A stretch of 64,000 nucleotides of DNA from Dyadobacter fermentans DSM 18053 (GCF_000023125.1 NC_013037.1:5868501-5932500); one strand, 5' to 3'; shown: positions 17,068 to 26,427, counted from the first letter of the stretch. The notes: a model not told the origin generated them from the sequence alone. A program made the numbers and translations.

Positions 17068-17934
17068 CTATTTTGCCTTTCCTACTGCCTCGCCGCTGAA
17101 ATGCAATTTGCCCCAGTACTCGGGATAATGCATATTGATAATGCCTTGCGGCGACCATACCCAATTGTATTCAGGGATAACCTTCCCGGTTTCCGCGTTG
17201 CGCTTCCGGGCGTAGCGGCCTGTCTCGTCCACCTCGTGCTGCCAGTTCACGCGTGAGAAATTAATCCGCCATTCCGAACCGTCCGCCGGTATCAGCGGTT
17301 TGACCGTCTCAGTGGAAAGCGATTCAAAAGGAATCGCGATTTCGACGAACCAGCGCTTGTCTTTATCCTTCGCATTGTTGACCGTCCCAACGATCGAAAC
17401 GGCCGTTTTCAGCCCCTCAATGTCCCATTTGATCTGCGCTTTTCCGCCTTTGCGATAAGGTTTGGGCAAAAACAGGTCGAAGGTATTGTTGATCGCATTC
17501 ACTTCCAGCTCATAATAATTGTCGGTATCGCCATCGGGGTCGATAAATACCTCGAAATCGTTTTCCAGGTACACAATCTGGTCTTTCTTGTCCTGATAAG
17601 CCCATATATGCTCCTCCTCGATTTGGGCCGCGATGTAGAGGTAACGGTCGTCCCAGAGCATTTTTACCCGCGTTTCTTGCAAGGGAAGTGGTTTTTTGTC
17701 CCCTTCAATATCGACGAATGAATCGGTCCAGGCGGCTTTTTTCCAGGACTGTTCATTCAGTTTTCCATCAATGGTCATGTCCTTTCCGGCCCGGTAGCAG
17801 GTGTAACTTTCGGGAGTAGGGAGTGATTGTGCCTGGGAGTCCGAAGTGCTTATGCAGGCGATGGCGGCGAGTGCGGTGGTCGTTCGTAAGAAGGTAAATC
17901 TGTTCTTTCTGCTGAATAAATTAAAGTTTTTCAA
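17068..17934 (-). CDS. CBM9-like carbohydrate-binding domain protein, secreted
   Basis: 288 residues with a long N-terminal signal region (cleavage near DSQAQ). The mature protein is a single CBM9-like (DOMON-like) beta-sandwich: YRAGKDMTIDGKLNEQSWKKA, WDDRYLYIAAQIEEEHIWAY, LENDFEVFIDPDGDTDNYYE, and WRINFSRVNWQ are typical blocks. Such domains bind sugar chain ends or act as accessory proteins in polysaccharide use; no catalytic domain is fused. It is convergent with the AztD-like gene and codirectional with the DUF885 peptidase upstream, but 120 bp separate the two. Confidence 0.85.
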   Translation of the reverse strand: MKNFNLFSRKNRFTFLRTTTALAAIACISTSDSQAQSLPTPESYTCYRAGKDMTIDGKLNEQSWKKAAWTDSFVDIEGDKKPLPLQETRVKMLWDDRYLYIAAQIEEEHIWAYQDKKDQIVYLENDFEVFIDPDGDTDNYYELEVNAINNTFDLFLPKPYRKGGKAQIKWDIEGLKTAVSIVGTVNNAKDKDKRWFVEIAIPFESLSTETVKPLIPADGSEWRINFSRVNWQHEVDETGRYARKRNAETGKVIPEYNWVWSPQGIINMHYPEYWGKLHFSGEAVGKAK

Positions 17935-18054
17935 GACCGGTAAAGGGAGTAGTTAAAAGAAGTTCAAGATAGCGCATTGCCACGGAATTTGCAGCAAATG
18001 CGCCGATTTTGATCCTGTCGTTTCAACTCCCTAACTCAATTCGCAGCCGGTCGC

Positions 18055-19365
18055 TCACTGGTTCAGCAGATCGCCCGCTTTGCTTTCATTACTGAGCAAT
18101 TGCTCGAACAGCTTCCATCTCTTGTCCGGGTCCGTGCCGCCATCCTGCGATTCGATGTACTTTTTGACAATGTCCTGCCCGTAATTGTAATTGATCACGT
18201 AGCTTCTGTATTTCCGGATGAAGCGCAGGTAATCCGTGGCGCCTTTTTCCGGCAGAAGGCAATAGTCGGTCAGCCACCGCTTTGCTTCCTTATCGCTCAT
18301 ACCGCGGTCGAGCATACCGCGGGCCACCTCGTTGCGGGCGTAGTTGAGCGCCGAGCGGATCGCCAGCGCTTCGAAATACACCCCGATTTGCGCGGTGTCC
18401 AGCCCGGCCAGCGGTATCAGCACTTTTTTGCAGAACTCCTGTTGCTCGTTACCGGGAAATGCCATCGAAATGCCGTAGTTGGCACTTCCCTCGGCGATCA
18501 GCGATTGCGGGCTGAATAACGGGTACAGCGAGATCTCGGTCCAGCCTTTATCACGGAAAAGGTTTTTCTCCAACAATGCATTATAAACATGGTGGCCCGG
18601 ATAGCCCTCATGGCAAGCCAGGTCGATTGCACGCTCGATGTAAATCGGCTGGCTGACATTGATCTGGATCACGCTTTTGTAATTGCCCTTGTACCAGTTG
18701 TACCCCGACCACGGCTTGTCCTCCACATATTCCAGCCTGAAATCCTCCCCGGCCGGCAAGGTGTAATGCACCATCGTGCGTTTGCGGGCTTCGGTAATGG
18801 CGGCGCGGAATACGGTGTCGATCTTGTCCTTAGGGATCAGGAAGCGGTTGGCCAGGGCCTGGTATCGGTTCGGGATAGGCCCTTTGCCGGGCAGCAGGGC
18901 GTCGAGCCGGGTGATGAGTTCGCGGAAATGCTGCTCTTCATGCACAGGTGCCACCGCATCGAAAAGCGCTTTGGATTCGGCATCGAATGGCACGAATGTA
19001 CCGGAAAATATGTGCACGCGCCGCTGAAATGCCGTGAGCTGGGCGGACATCCACCGCGCGCGGCGGGCAGCCGTGTCGTTTTCCGTTTGCGACGAAAACT
19101 CGGTGAGTGCCTTCTTCAAGCCGGCGATCTTCCGCAGAAACGCTTCTTTGGGAAATTGTGAAGTGTCTGTTTTTGCCGGCCGCAGCGAATCCGGCCCGTA
19201 ATAGGCATCCACGAAATCGCCGTCGTACCGTCCGATCGAGAGCCCGAGCTTCACGTACTCGTGCGCAATGCTGTCGAGGTGGCCGGTGTGGGTGGCAGGT
19301 TTGCTTGGCCGGCTGCACGAAACGGCGATGAATGCGGCGATCAGGATCAGACAATTTTTTAGCAT
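18055..19365 (-). CDS. DUF885 family zinc-peptidase-like lipoprotein
   Basis: 436 residues with a lipobox (AVSC, Cys17). The signature HEGYPGHH (residues 252-259) and a downstream AEGSANYG (Glu292) match the metal-binding pattern of DUF885 proteins, which are predicted zinc-dependent hydrolases or carboxypeptidases with mainly helical fold. The protein is shorter than typical full-length members of about 550-600 residues, but both key motifs are intact. Likely acts in the periplasm or on the cell surface; substrate unknown. It is divergent from the ECF sigma factor at 19564. Confidence 0.82.
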   Translation of the reverse strand: MLKNCLILIAAFIAVSCSRPSKPATHTGHLDSIAHEYVKLGLSIGRYDGDFVDAYYGPDSLRPAKTDTSQFPKEAFLRKIAGLKKALTEFSSQTENDTAARRARWMSAQLTAFQRRVHIFSGTFVPFDAESKALFDAVAPVHEEQHFRELITRLDALLPGKGPIPNRYQALANRFLIPKDKIDTVFRAAITEARKRTMVHYTLPAGEDFRLEYVEDKPWSGYNWYKGNYKSVIQINVSQPIYIERAIDLACHEGYPGHHVYNALLEKNLFRDKGWTEISLYPLFSPQSLIAEGSANYGISMAFPGNEQQEFCKKVLIPLAGLDTAQIGVYFEALAIRSALNYARNEVARGMLDRGMSDKEAKRWLTDYCLLPEKGATDYLRFIRKYRSYVINYNYGQDIVKKYIESQDGGTDPDKRWKLFEQLLSNESKAGDLLNQ

Positions 19366-19563
19366 AACATATGGATATTCAGTGTGTAAGCCGGTACGGG
19401 AGATTTATGAATGGGAGCGCGGGCAGGCAGCTTACGTCCGGATAGCACGCCCCAATTCGAGCTTAAAATACACAGGTTATCGCGAAAGTGGAGCTGGAAC
19501 AGAAATATTAACAGTCCACTTGCCAGGAAATATCTCGTGGCACGTACTTGAAAAGGGGGAACA

Positions 19564-20139
19564 ATGAACAGGGTCGATGTCCGATACAGGGAAGATGAAC
19601 TCGTTATGATGCTCAAAGCGAACAATCGCAGTGCTTTTGAGTTCTTGTATGACCACTATTCGGCAGCGCTGTACGGGGTTGTTCTCCGGATCGTCAGGGA
19701 AGAGGAGTGTGCTGCCGACGTTTTGCAGGACAGCTTTCTGAAAATCTGGCGTAATATCGGCAGCTATTCGGCGGAGAAAGGCACGCTGTTCACCTGGATG
19801 CTCAACATTGCGAGAAATACCGCCATCGACAAACTCCGTGTTGAAGCCAAAATAGAGCGGAATGTCGTTCGGCTGGATTTGCCCGGCGGTATTGCTCACG
19901 AGGTGGCCGACGGCTCGAACTACGCACTATTTGAAATCGACGTGAAGACGTGGGTCGGGCGGTTAGCGCCGGACCGCCGCATGCCGATCGAGCTCGTGTA
20001 CTTACACGGGTACACGCATGAAGAAGCCGCAAAGGTACTATCGATCCCGCTCGGCACGTTGAAATCGAGGGTTCGTAAAGGTCTTCAGGAACTCCGTTCG
20101 GTGTTTTCTACCCCGGAAATCCAACTAAAAATTGCCTAA
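19564..20139 (+). CDS. RNA polymerase ECF sigma factor (SigK/RpoE-like)
   Basis: 191 residues. Sigma region 2 is seen at about 27-95 (FEFLYDHYSAALYGVVLRIV, ADVLQDSFLKIWRN, GTLFTWMLNIARNTAIDKLR) and region 4 at about 130-180 (IELVYLHGYTHEEAAKVL, IPLGTLKSRVRKGLQELR). A G-rich AAGGGGGA stretch precedes the ATG, unusually Shine-Dalgarno-like for this window. ECF factors of this type are commonly followed by an anti-sigma gene; here a long AT-rich non-coding stretch follows, so any anti-sigma is encoded elsewhere or absent. Confidence 0.93.
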   Translation: MNRVDVRYREDELVMMLKANNRSAFEFLYDHYSAALYGVVLRIVREEECAADVLQDSFLKIWRNIGSYSAEKGTLFTWMLNIARNTAIDKLRVEAKIERNVVRLDLPGGIAHEVADGSNYALFEIDVKTWVGRLAPDRRMPIELVYLHGYTHEEAAKVLSIPLGTLKSRVRKGLQELRSVFSTPEIQLKIA

Positions 20140-20170
20140 AATCCTATTTATGATTTGATGCCTTTTGTAA

Positions 20171-20190
20171 AAATAACTCGAGAGTTATTT
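20171..20190. repeat. 20-bp inverted repeat after sigma factor gene
   Basis: Arms AAATAACTC / GAGTTATTT of 9 bp with a 2-bp centre, 31 bp after the sigma factor stop. The tiny loop makes it a poor terminator; it is more like a protein-binding dyad. Confidence 0.5.
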
Positions 20191-20476
20191 GGCGTCACCG
20201 CATTTTCACGGCCCGATTATTCTGCCGGACGTGTTAAATGGCGGTGTTTTTTATTGCTATGCTGCGGTAAAATGAGAAATTATTTGGCACAAAAACGCAT
20301 AAATCCGAAGAGGATGTAGCTAAAATGCTGGAACACAGTAATAAATTGATTGTATTTTGTTCGTAGTCGCAATAAACCTTGTAGAAGTGACCATTTGAGT
20401 GAAAAAAAGTTTTGTCGAAATTCTTCAGTGAAAACGCTCATTCGGCGACAGCAAGTCATAGACGCGACGAGTGCCA

Positions 20477-20517
20477 TTAGTTCCTCAAAACACGCATTTA
20501 GTACCTCAAAATGCGCC
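20477..20517. repeat. Two tandem 21-bp repeats TTAGTWCCTCAAAA
   Basis: TTAGTTCCTCAAAA at 20477 and TTAGTACCTCAAAA at 20498, with similar (R)CGC flanks after each. The 21-bp period equals two helical turns, so two proteins could bind the same face of the DNA. No gene starts close by. Confidence 0.55.
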
Positions 20518-20935
20518 TTTCGATAATTTTAAGTGTAGAAGTTTTACTTCCGCCGCCGTCACGATTGCGACTAAGCGATGATTTTGGAATAGCAGCTAAC
20601 CTGTACGAAGTGCGTACCCGATTTCCCATGTAACTGACCTTTACGGCAAAATAATGTTCTGTTCGGATGTAACCGATCGACCTGTGCGTTGTTGTTGTCG
20701 ATGTGCCGCTGAATTGGAAAAGTTATATTATTAGTTTTAGCGAATGTTGCAACCACTTTGAATTCATCTTAAAAACTATTTTCTGAATTATCGCTTATTA
20801 AAGCTAATTAATTCATCTATTTTTTGTAGAAATAATTATTGAAACTGGAATAGAAATATTTGAAAATTGCTGTTAAACATAATTATTACGTAACTGTCAT
20901 ATAAAAAAAGTGCTATTTTCTCTTGATCTAATTTT

Positions 20936-20943
20936 TACCTTTG
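20936..20943 (+). promoter_or_regulatory. -7 element TACCTTTG of the T9SS protein gene
   Basis: Perfect TAnnTTTG match, 56 bp before the ATG at 21000. No convincing -33 TTG at the usual distance; preceded by an AT-rich tract. Confidence 0.55.
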
Positions 20944-20999
20944 CAGCGTACATTTTGTTGGCAAGCGAATCAGCTAATCAATTACTAATCAATTATGTT

Positions 21000-22973
21000 A
21001 TGAAAAATTTTACGTTTCTCTTTACCCTTTTACTCTTAACCCTGGGCTTCGCCTTCCAGGCCAGCGCAACGAGTTATTGCGATTGCGAGAACAATAAGCT
21101 TAACAATGGCGGCTTCGAAAGCGGGACTAACGGCTGGACAACGGTCTTCGGAAGCTTCGGAACCAACGACTATTACAAGATGTGTGGTTGGAAAGGCGGT
21201 GTCATTGGCGATAACAAGGACAACGCGGCAAAGATTTATCAGGATGTTAACATCACCGGCGGTAGCGAAGTAACGCTCACCGTATATGGTGGTACGCACA
21301 AGAGCCGGTACGACCATACATTCTCACTGATCTTCCTCGACTCCAACGGCAATCCTGTGGGTGATGCGGTGGTTAAGCAGGTAGATTACGTGGTTAATAA
21401 CAGTAATTTGCAGAAGTATACGCTCGTCGGAACGGCACCGTCCAATGCGGTGAAAGTTCGTTTCCAGGCTTACGCGCAAAAAGATTATCTGAAAATTGAC
21501 GCGGCATGTATGAAGGTGAAGACTAAAACACCTGTAAGCTGCGAGTGCGTTGAAAACAACCAGTATATCAAGAATGCAAGCTTCGAAAACGGCACGGCTG
21601 ACTGGCAATGGGTTCCAGGACAGTCACAGGCTACATTCACGAAGGACGAAGGCTACAACATGTGCGGTGATAAGAATGGTTTGCTCTACAAAAAAGGAAA
21701 AATCTATCAGGACATTTCCTTGGTGCCGGGTTCATCCATTCAGATCAGCGCCTACGGCGGTACCCATACGAACGACAATTGGAACAGACATTATTTCAAA
21801 ATCACTTTCTACGACGGACAAGGTAACTTGCTGGGTGATTCATCCCGCGTGCTCATGGATCACATCGTAGGTAGCGACAAGCAACTGAAAAAATTCGATC
21901 TGTCCGCAACTGCCCCTGCGGGTTCGGTAAAGGCACGTTTCACGGTTGAGTCAACCGGCGATTATTTCAAGGTAGATGCGATTTGTACGACTGTAACGCA
22001 GCCTATTACCTGTCTGGAATGTAATGGCAACACGCTCAAAAACGCGAGCTTCGAGGATGGTACGAACAACTGGAGCGTAACCGGTACATTGTCGGTAGAT
22101 GCGCTGTACGCTGTGTGCGGTTCGAAAGGTGCCAAACTGACCGGCGCGGGCAAGTTCTGGCAGGATGTGGAAGTTCAAACGACTTTCGGAAGCCAGGTGA
22201 GCCTTACCATCTATGGCGCATTCGACAATGCCAATAGCCAGGTTTTCCAACTATTGTTCCTGGATGAAACCCAGTCGGAAATCGGCCAGGTAACCAAAGA
22301 GGTGACCAAATCGCTGACGACAAGCCCGTGGGGCCTTGAAAAATATACATTGTCCGGAACGCTTCCGAGCAATACCAAATACGTTCGCGTGCTTGCATCA
22401 TCGGCCGGTGGAACATTTGTGGCAGACAATGCATGTCTCGTATTCTCGGGCCCTCCATTGCCTGTAACACTGTCGGCATTCTCTGCAAAAAAAGAAGGTG
22501 CTACCGCGCAACTGACCTGGGCAACTACTTACGAAACCAACTCGGCTTACTTCGAAGTGCAGCACAGCCAGGACGGCAAGAAATGGACGGCGCTGACGCA
22601 ACTGGATGCCAAAGGCGAAAGCAAGCAGCTTGAAACTTACACTTATACGCACACCAATCCATTTGCCGTGAACCTGTATCGCCTGAAAATGGTGGATCTT
22701 GACGAAACTTTCGCTTACAGCGCGATCAAGAGCCTGAATTTCGATGGCCAGGAGCAAATGAACGTTTATCCGAACCCGACTGTGGATCGTATTAAAGTGA
22801 GCAGCAACCAGCTCGTTACCAATGTGAAAGTGTACAGCGCGAACGGTGTGCTGGTACTCAACACGAAGCCTGATCCTGCCAGCGAAGTGGATCTGACGCG
22901 GCTTTCACAAGGCACGTACTTTGTGAAAATCAATGACGGCCCGCTGATGCGCAAAATTCTGATCGTGAGGTAA
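21000..22973 (+). CDS. Secreted three-module protein with T9SS type A sorting domain
   Basis: 657 residues from ATG 21000; an upstream in-frame TTG at 20910 precedes the promoter and is rejected. The signal peptide ends near SATS. Three homologous modules of about 150 residues follow, each opening with a Cys pair and an NxxFExGTxxW motif (NGGFESGTNGW, KNASFENGTADW, KNASFEDGTNNW) and containing a YxxCGxKxG block, like CBM4/9-type beta-sandwiches. A fibronectin-like spacer (LPVTLSAFSAKKEG) leads to a C-terminal type IX sorting domain (VYPNPTVDRIKVSS ... LSQGTYFVKI). The protein is probably exported by T9SS and displayed or released; the modules may bind glycans. Confidence 0.88.
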   Translation: MKNFTFLFTLLLLTLGFAFQASATSYCDCENNKLNNGGFESGTNGWTTVFGSFGTNDYYKMCGWKGGVIGDNKDNAAKIYQDVNITGGSEVTLTVYGGTHKSRYDHTFSLIFLDSNGNPVGDAVVKQVDYVVNNSNLQKYTLVGTAPSNAVKVRFQAYAQKDYLKIDAACMKVKTKTPVSCECVENNQYIKNASFENGTADWQWVPGQSQATFTKDEGYNMCGDKNGLLYKKGKIYQDISLVPGSSIQISAYGGTHTNDNWNRHYFKITFYDGQGNLLGDSSRVLMDHIVGSDKQLKKFDLSATAPAGSVKARFTVESTGDYFKVDAICTTVTQPITCLECNGNTLKNASFEDGTNNWSVTGTLSVDALYAVCGSKGAKLTGAGKFWQDVEVQTTFGSQVSLTIYGAFDNANSQVFQLLFLDETQSEIGQVTKEVTKSLTTSPWGLEKYTLSGTLPSNTKYVRVLASSAGGTFVADNACLVFSGPPLPVTLSAFSAKKEGATAQLTWATTYETNSAYFEVQHSQDGKKWTALTQLDAKGESKQLETYTYTHTNPFAVNLYRLKMVDLDETFAYSAIKSLNFDGQEQMNVYPNPTVDRIKVSSNQLVTNVKVYSANGVLVLNTKPDPASEVDLTRLSQGTYFVKINDGPLMRKILIVR

Positions 22974-23001
22974 TCTTCCGATAACCATACCGGTCAATCT
23001 T

Positions 23002-23043
23002 AAAGCCCTTCGTCCGCAGTTTCCGGACGGAGGGCTTTTGTTT
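23002..23043 (+). terminator. Intrinsic terminator after T9SS protein gene
   Basis: A long GC-rich stem (AAAGCCCT-CGTCCG paired with CGGACG-AGGGCTTT, one bulge) followed by TTTTGTTT. Confidence 0.85.
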
Positions 23044-23090
23044 ACATATTAGTTTTAACTTTCGTACATAAAAGCTAATCGGTTACGGGT

Positions 23091-24494
23091 TTGACAACGC
23101 TTATTGATCATCATATAAAGGATTCGGGGTATGAGCAGGCGGTAGCAGGGCCATTGTCGCGGGCCAGCTTCGGAAGCGATTTTAAATGGGGCGTAGCCAC
23201 GGCGGCCTACCAGATCGAAGGTGCAGTGAACGAGGATGGCCGCAGTGATTGTAACTGGGATGTTTTTACCAGAAAGAAAGGTAAAATCAGCAACGGCGAC
23301 CATGCGCGGCATGCCTGTGACTTCTACCATCGCTACGAGCAGGATCTGGAACTCGTGAAGGAATTAGGCTTTAAGGTATTTCGTTTTTCGCTTTCATGGT
23401 CGCGGATATTGCCTGATGGCCATGGACGGGTGAACCAGGCCGGGATCGATTTCTACAACCGGCTCATCGACCGCTCCATTGCGCTTGACATTGAGCCCTG
23501 GATCACATTGTACCATTGGGACCTGCCGCAAATCCTCGAAAAATCGGGCGGCTGGAAAAACCGGCGGGTCGTTGAATGGTTCGCCGAATACACGGCCGTG
23601 TGCGCCCATGCATTCGGCGATCGTGTGCGGCATTGGATCGTGCTGAACGAACCGCTGGCCGTGGCGGGCCTCGGCTACACCACCGGTGAGCACGCGCCGG
23701 GAAGTAAAGGCATTCATAACTTTCTTCCAGTGGTGCATCATCTGGCGCTGAGCCAGGCGGAAGCAGGCCGGGTATTGCGGGCAATATTGCCCCACGCACG
23801 GATCGGCAATGCGATTTCCTGCTCCTATGTGCATCCCAACAGCCAGAGCGCGGCGGATGTGCGTGCGGCAAGGCGCGCCGATGCGATCATGAACCGGCTT
23901 TTTATTGAACCGGCACTAGGCCTGGGTTATCCCAAAGATGCATTTCCGTTTTTGTCCAATATCAAAAGGTTTATGCGTGAGGGCGACCGGGAGAAGCTGA
24001 AATTCGATTTCGATTTCTGGGGGTTGCAAAACTATTTCAGCGTAGTGGTACAGCATTCGTACCTCGCGCCGGTGTTGTGGTTGAAAGAAGTGCCCGCTAC
24101 GCTGCGCAACGCGCCCACAACGGCGCTGGGTTGGGAAATCAGCCCGGCCGGGATGTATGAAATACTGAAACAATTCAGTCGCTATGAAGGCGTGCGGGAA
24201 TTGGTCATTTCGGAAAATGGAGCGGCTTTTAAGGACAAATTAAAAGACGGAAAAGTGGACGATACCGCCCGCCAGGCCTATTACCATGATTACCTGGGCG
24301 CAGTGCTGAAAGCCCGGAACGACGGCGTGAATGTGACCGGCTACTTCGCCTGGACGCTGCTCGACAATTTCGAATGGGCGCACGGATACTCCGCCCGTTT
24401 CGGCCTGGTGTATGTCGATTTTAAAACGCAGGAGCGTATTGTGAAGTCGTCAGGCCGATGGTTTGCCGACTTCCTGAATCAGGAAGAAAAGTAG
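23091..24494 (+). CDS. GH1 family beta-glycosidase (beta-glucosidase)
   Basis: 467 residues from a TTG at 23091; no ATG is in frame before conserved sequence begins (FGSDFKWGVATAAYQIEG, the GH1 N-terminal signature). The acid/base is Glu187 in LNEP and the nucleophile Glu375 in ISENG; both are present, as are the sugar-binding YHWDLP and WTLLDNFEWAHGY segments. It lacks a signal peptide and should be cytoplasmic, cleaving beta-glucosides or related disaccharides after uptake. Length is typical of bacterial GH1. No transporter or regulator gene is beside it. Confidence 0.93.
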   Translation: MTTLIDHHIKDSGYEQAVAGPLSRASFGSDFKWGVATAAYQIEGAVNEDGRSDCNWDVFTRKKGKISNGDHARHACDFYHRYEQDLELVKELGFKVFRFSLSWSRILPDGHGRVNQAGIDFYNRLIDRSIALDIEPWITLYHWDLPQILEKSGGWKNRRVVEWFAEYTAVCAHAFGDRVRHWIVLNEPLAVAGLGYTTGEHAPGSKGIHNFLPVVHHLALSQAEAGRVLRAILPHARIGNAISCSYVHPNSQSAADVRAARRADAIMNRLFIEPALGLGYPKDAFPFLSNIKRFMREGDREKLKFDFDFWGLQNYFSVVVQHSYLAPVLWLKEVPATLRNAPTTALGWEISPAGMYEILKQFSRYEGVRELVISENGAAFKDKLKDGKVDDTARQAYYHDYLGAVLKARNDGVNVTGYFAWTLLDNFEWAHGYSARFGLVYVDFKTQERIVKSSGRWFADFLNQEEK

Positions 24495-24556
24495 CCTGGC
24501 TTCCAACTATTTCTGAAAACGGGGTGTCTAACCGACATATTTAAACCCGTAAAAAC

Positions 24557-24913
24557 ATGAAAATCCTGATCGTCGTTTTCGGTTTGCTGGCCTGGATAGG
24601 CTGTCACGACGAAAGCAAAGACATTAACCTGGAAATATACGAAGCCGAGGCAACCTGGACCAACATGCTCGCGGTGGACGGCTGCTCCTGGCATTTCAGC
24701 GTCGCTTCGGGCGACTCAACTGTATCGCTGCTGCCCGACGAAGCCTCCAAAGTCAAAATCGAGAAGGAACTGGGCAAATCCGAAGACTATTACAGCTTTA
24801 CCAAAGTACGCCTCAAATACAGCCTCACCGGTGCCAAAGCAACCGTTCCCTGCGGCTGGGGCGCCACCGGCACTTTCGATGAGATTAAAATCGTTGAAAT
24901 CAAGAAACAATAA
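24557..24913 (+). CDS. Small hypothetical lipoprotein
   Basis: 118 residues with a lipobox WIGC (Cys16). The mature part of about 100 residues is acidic and beta-rich, with two Cys residues (VDGCSWHF, VPCGWGATG) that could form a disulfide and an ELGKSEDYYSFTKVRLKYSL core. Family not recognised. It follows the GH1 gene by 62 bp on the same strand and converges on the small gene at 24917 with only 3 bp between the stops. Confidence 0.75.
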   Translation: MKILIVVFGLLAWIGCHDESKDINLEIYEAEATWTNMLAVDGCSWHFSVASGDSTVSLLPDEASKVKIEKELGKSEDYYSFTKVRLKYSLTGAKATVPCGWGATGTFDEIKIVEIKKQ

Positions 24914-24916
24914 TCC

Positions 24917-25147
24917 TTACAATTGGAGGATCTTTTTCGCCTCCTGTTCCGAGTAGTAAGGACCCAATTCCGCTTCATCAATAATCTCCTGCACCTGCTC
25001 ATCCGTGGCAGGTGTAGCTGCTTTAGAGGTAGCCTCCGGGTGCTCTTCTTCGAACACGATCGTGCCTTTTCTCTGAAGTGTTTGCAGGATTTCAAATACT
25101 AATGTCTCTTCGGACTCGCTGACGGCTTTTACGCGAAATGTTTTCAT
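24917..25147 (-). CDS. Small hypothetical protein, antitoxin-like size
   Basis: 76 residues from ATG 25147 (MKTFRVKAVSESEE); an upstream ATG at 25180 would add an unlikely 11-residue leader. The protein is acidic, begins with a beta-strand and helix pattern (TLVFEILQTLQRKG) and ends with a helix YYSEQEAKKILQL. This arrangement resembles small Bacteroidota proteins annotated as antitoxin-like, but no toxin gene is adjacent, so no function is assigned. Confidence 0.65.
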   Translation of the reverse strand: MKTFRVKAVSESEETLVFEILQTLQRKGTIVFEEEHPEATSKAATPATDEQVQEIIDEAELGPYYSEQEAKKILQL

Positions 25148-25228
25148 ATCAATAACTGATTTAGAATTGAGAAACTGCAAAAATTATACCGTCGCAAACT
25201 TTTAATTTATGCCATGCAACTTCACGGC

Positions 25229-25236
25229 TAAGTTTG
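25229..25236 (+). promoter_or_regulatory. -7 element TAAGTTTG of DUF4097 gene
   Basis: Perfect TAnnTTTG match 31 bp before the ATG at 25268. A -33 TTG is not clear. Confidence 0.5.
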
Positions 25237-25267
25237 GCATCATTGGGTGGAACAAATCCCAACGACC

Positions 25268-26311
25268 ATGAAAATTAAACAACTACTTACGCTCGTCCTG
25301 TCTGCGTTCGCTTTCGTGAGCGTGTGTGCGCAAGGCGATAATGACAAACCTTACGTTACTAAAAACTTCAACGGCTCATCCCTGAAAGCATTACAGGTAG
25401 AAACTTCCGGCGGCTCGATCTCAGTGCTCGGCGGACAGTCGGGCGGATTCAAAGTGGAAATGTACGTTCGCGGCAACGGCTGGAACAGCAATAAGGAACT
25501 GACAAAAGAAGAAATCGAGGACCGCCTGGAAGACTACGACATCCTGATCGGCACGGAAGGCGACAAGGTAGTGGCCACCGCCCGCCGGAAAAATAACCTG
25601 CAATGGAATGAGAAAAGAAACATTTCCATTGCATTCAAAGTAACCGCGCCGCGTAATGTCGCCACGAACCTGAAAACGAGCGGCGGCAGCATTAAAATCG
25701 CCTCACTCACCGGCGAGCAGAATTTCACAACCAGCGGCGGAAGCCTGAAAATCGAGGATCTGGATGGCGTGGTCAATGGCCGGACTTCCGGCGGCAGCAT
25801 TGATGTGGCGCGTTGCAGCAAGGAAATCAACCTGCACACCAGCGGCGGAAGCATTAAGGCGAATGAACTGAAAGGTAAAATCGAACTGAAAACTTCGGGC
25901 GGAAGCATTGAACTGGCGCAGCTGAATGGCGATATCGTGGCGCACACCAGCGGCGGGAGCATCCGGGGTGAAGGCGTGGACGGTTCACTGGATGCGGGTA
26001 CTTCGGGCGGGTCGGTGCGGCTGGCCAACGTGTCGGGCAGCGTGCGTGCGAGCACCAGCGCAGGAAGCATTGAACTGGAACTCAAATCCCTGGGCAAGTA
26101 TGTAGACCTCTCGACTTCTGCCGGAAGCGTACGCGTTTCGATGCCGTTGGATAAAGGAGTGGACCTGAATCTGAAAGGTAACAAAGTAAATATCCCGCTG
26201 AAAAACTTCGACGGTTCGGTTGAAAAAGACCGCGTGCAGGGCAAAATGAACGGCGGAGGCATTCCGGTGACATTATCCGCAAGCGCAGGAAGCGTTTATG
26301 TGAATCAGTAA
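25268..26311 (+). CDS. DUF4097-like secreted beta-repeat protein
   Basis: 347 residues from ATG 25268 (MKIKQLLTLVLSAF); the GTG at 25247 is rejected because it precedes the signal peptide. Cleavage is likely near SVCAQ. The body is a run of TSGGSI/TSAGSV repeats at roughly 20-residue intervals (about ten copies between residues 40 and 340), predicting a right-handed beta-helix or beta-roll of the DUF4097 (putative adhesin) family. The final copy is SASAGSVYVNQ. Likely periplasmic or outer-membrane associated; function unknown. Confidence 0.88.
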   Translation: MKIKQLLTLVLSAFAFVSVCAQGDNDKPYVTKNFNGSSLKALQVETSGGSISVLGGQSGGFKVEMYVRGNGWNSNKELTKEEIEDRLEDYDILIGTEGDKVVATARRKNNLQWNEKRNISIAFKVTAPRNVATNLKTSGGSIKIASLTGEQNFTTSGGSLKIEDLDGVVNGRTSGGSIDVARCSKEINLHTSGGSIKANELKGKIELKTSGGSIELAQLNGDIVAHTSGGSIRGEGVDGSLDAGTSGGSVRLANVSGSVRASTSAGSIELELKSLGKYVDLSTSAGSVRVSMPLDKGVDLNLKGNKVNIPLKNFDGSVEKDRVQGKMNGGGIPVTLSASAGSVYVNQ

Positions 26312-26326
26312 AATATATTTGAATGC

Positions 26327-26369
26327 AACACAAATGAGCAGGCGGTTTACCGTCTGCTCATTTGTGTTT
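26327..26369. terminator. Strong hairpin terminator after DUF4097 gene
   Basis: Perfect 15-bp stem (AACACAAATGAGCAG and its complement) with a 12-nt loop; short T-rich tail only, since the arms themselves are AT-rich at the base. Confidence 0.75.
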
Positions 26370-26427
26370 AAAAACCTGTTACCAAAAGACGGTTCGTACG
26401 TCAAAATGGGAAAACAAAAGCCCAGGT

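Larger units (their letters stand above)
20140..20999. other. 0.86-kb AT-rich non-coding gap
   Basis: No ORF with credible coding character was seen on either strand; the region is much more AT-rich than the flanks. It contains a near-palindrome (20171-20190), a tandem 21-bp repeat (20477-20517) and, near the right end, the -7 element of the next gene (20936-20943). The rest is unexplained and could hold an unrecognised RNA or be decayed sequence. Confidence 0.6.

Noticed and set aside
24917..25147. Toxin-antitoxin module at the small antitoxin-like gene
   Set aside because: No toxin-like partner on either side; size alone is not enough.
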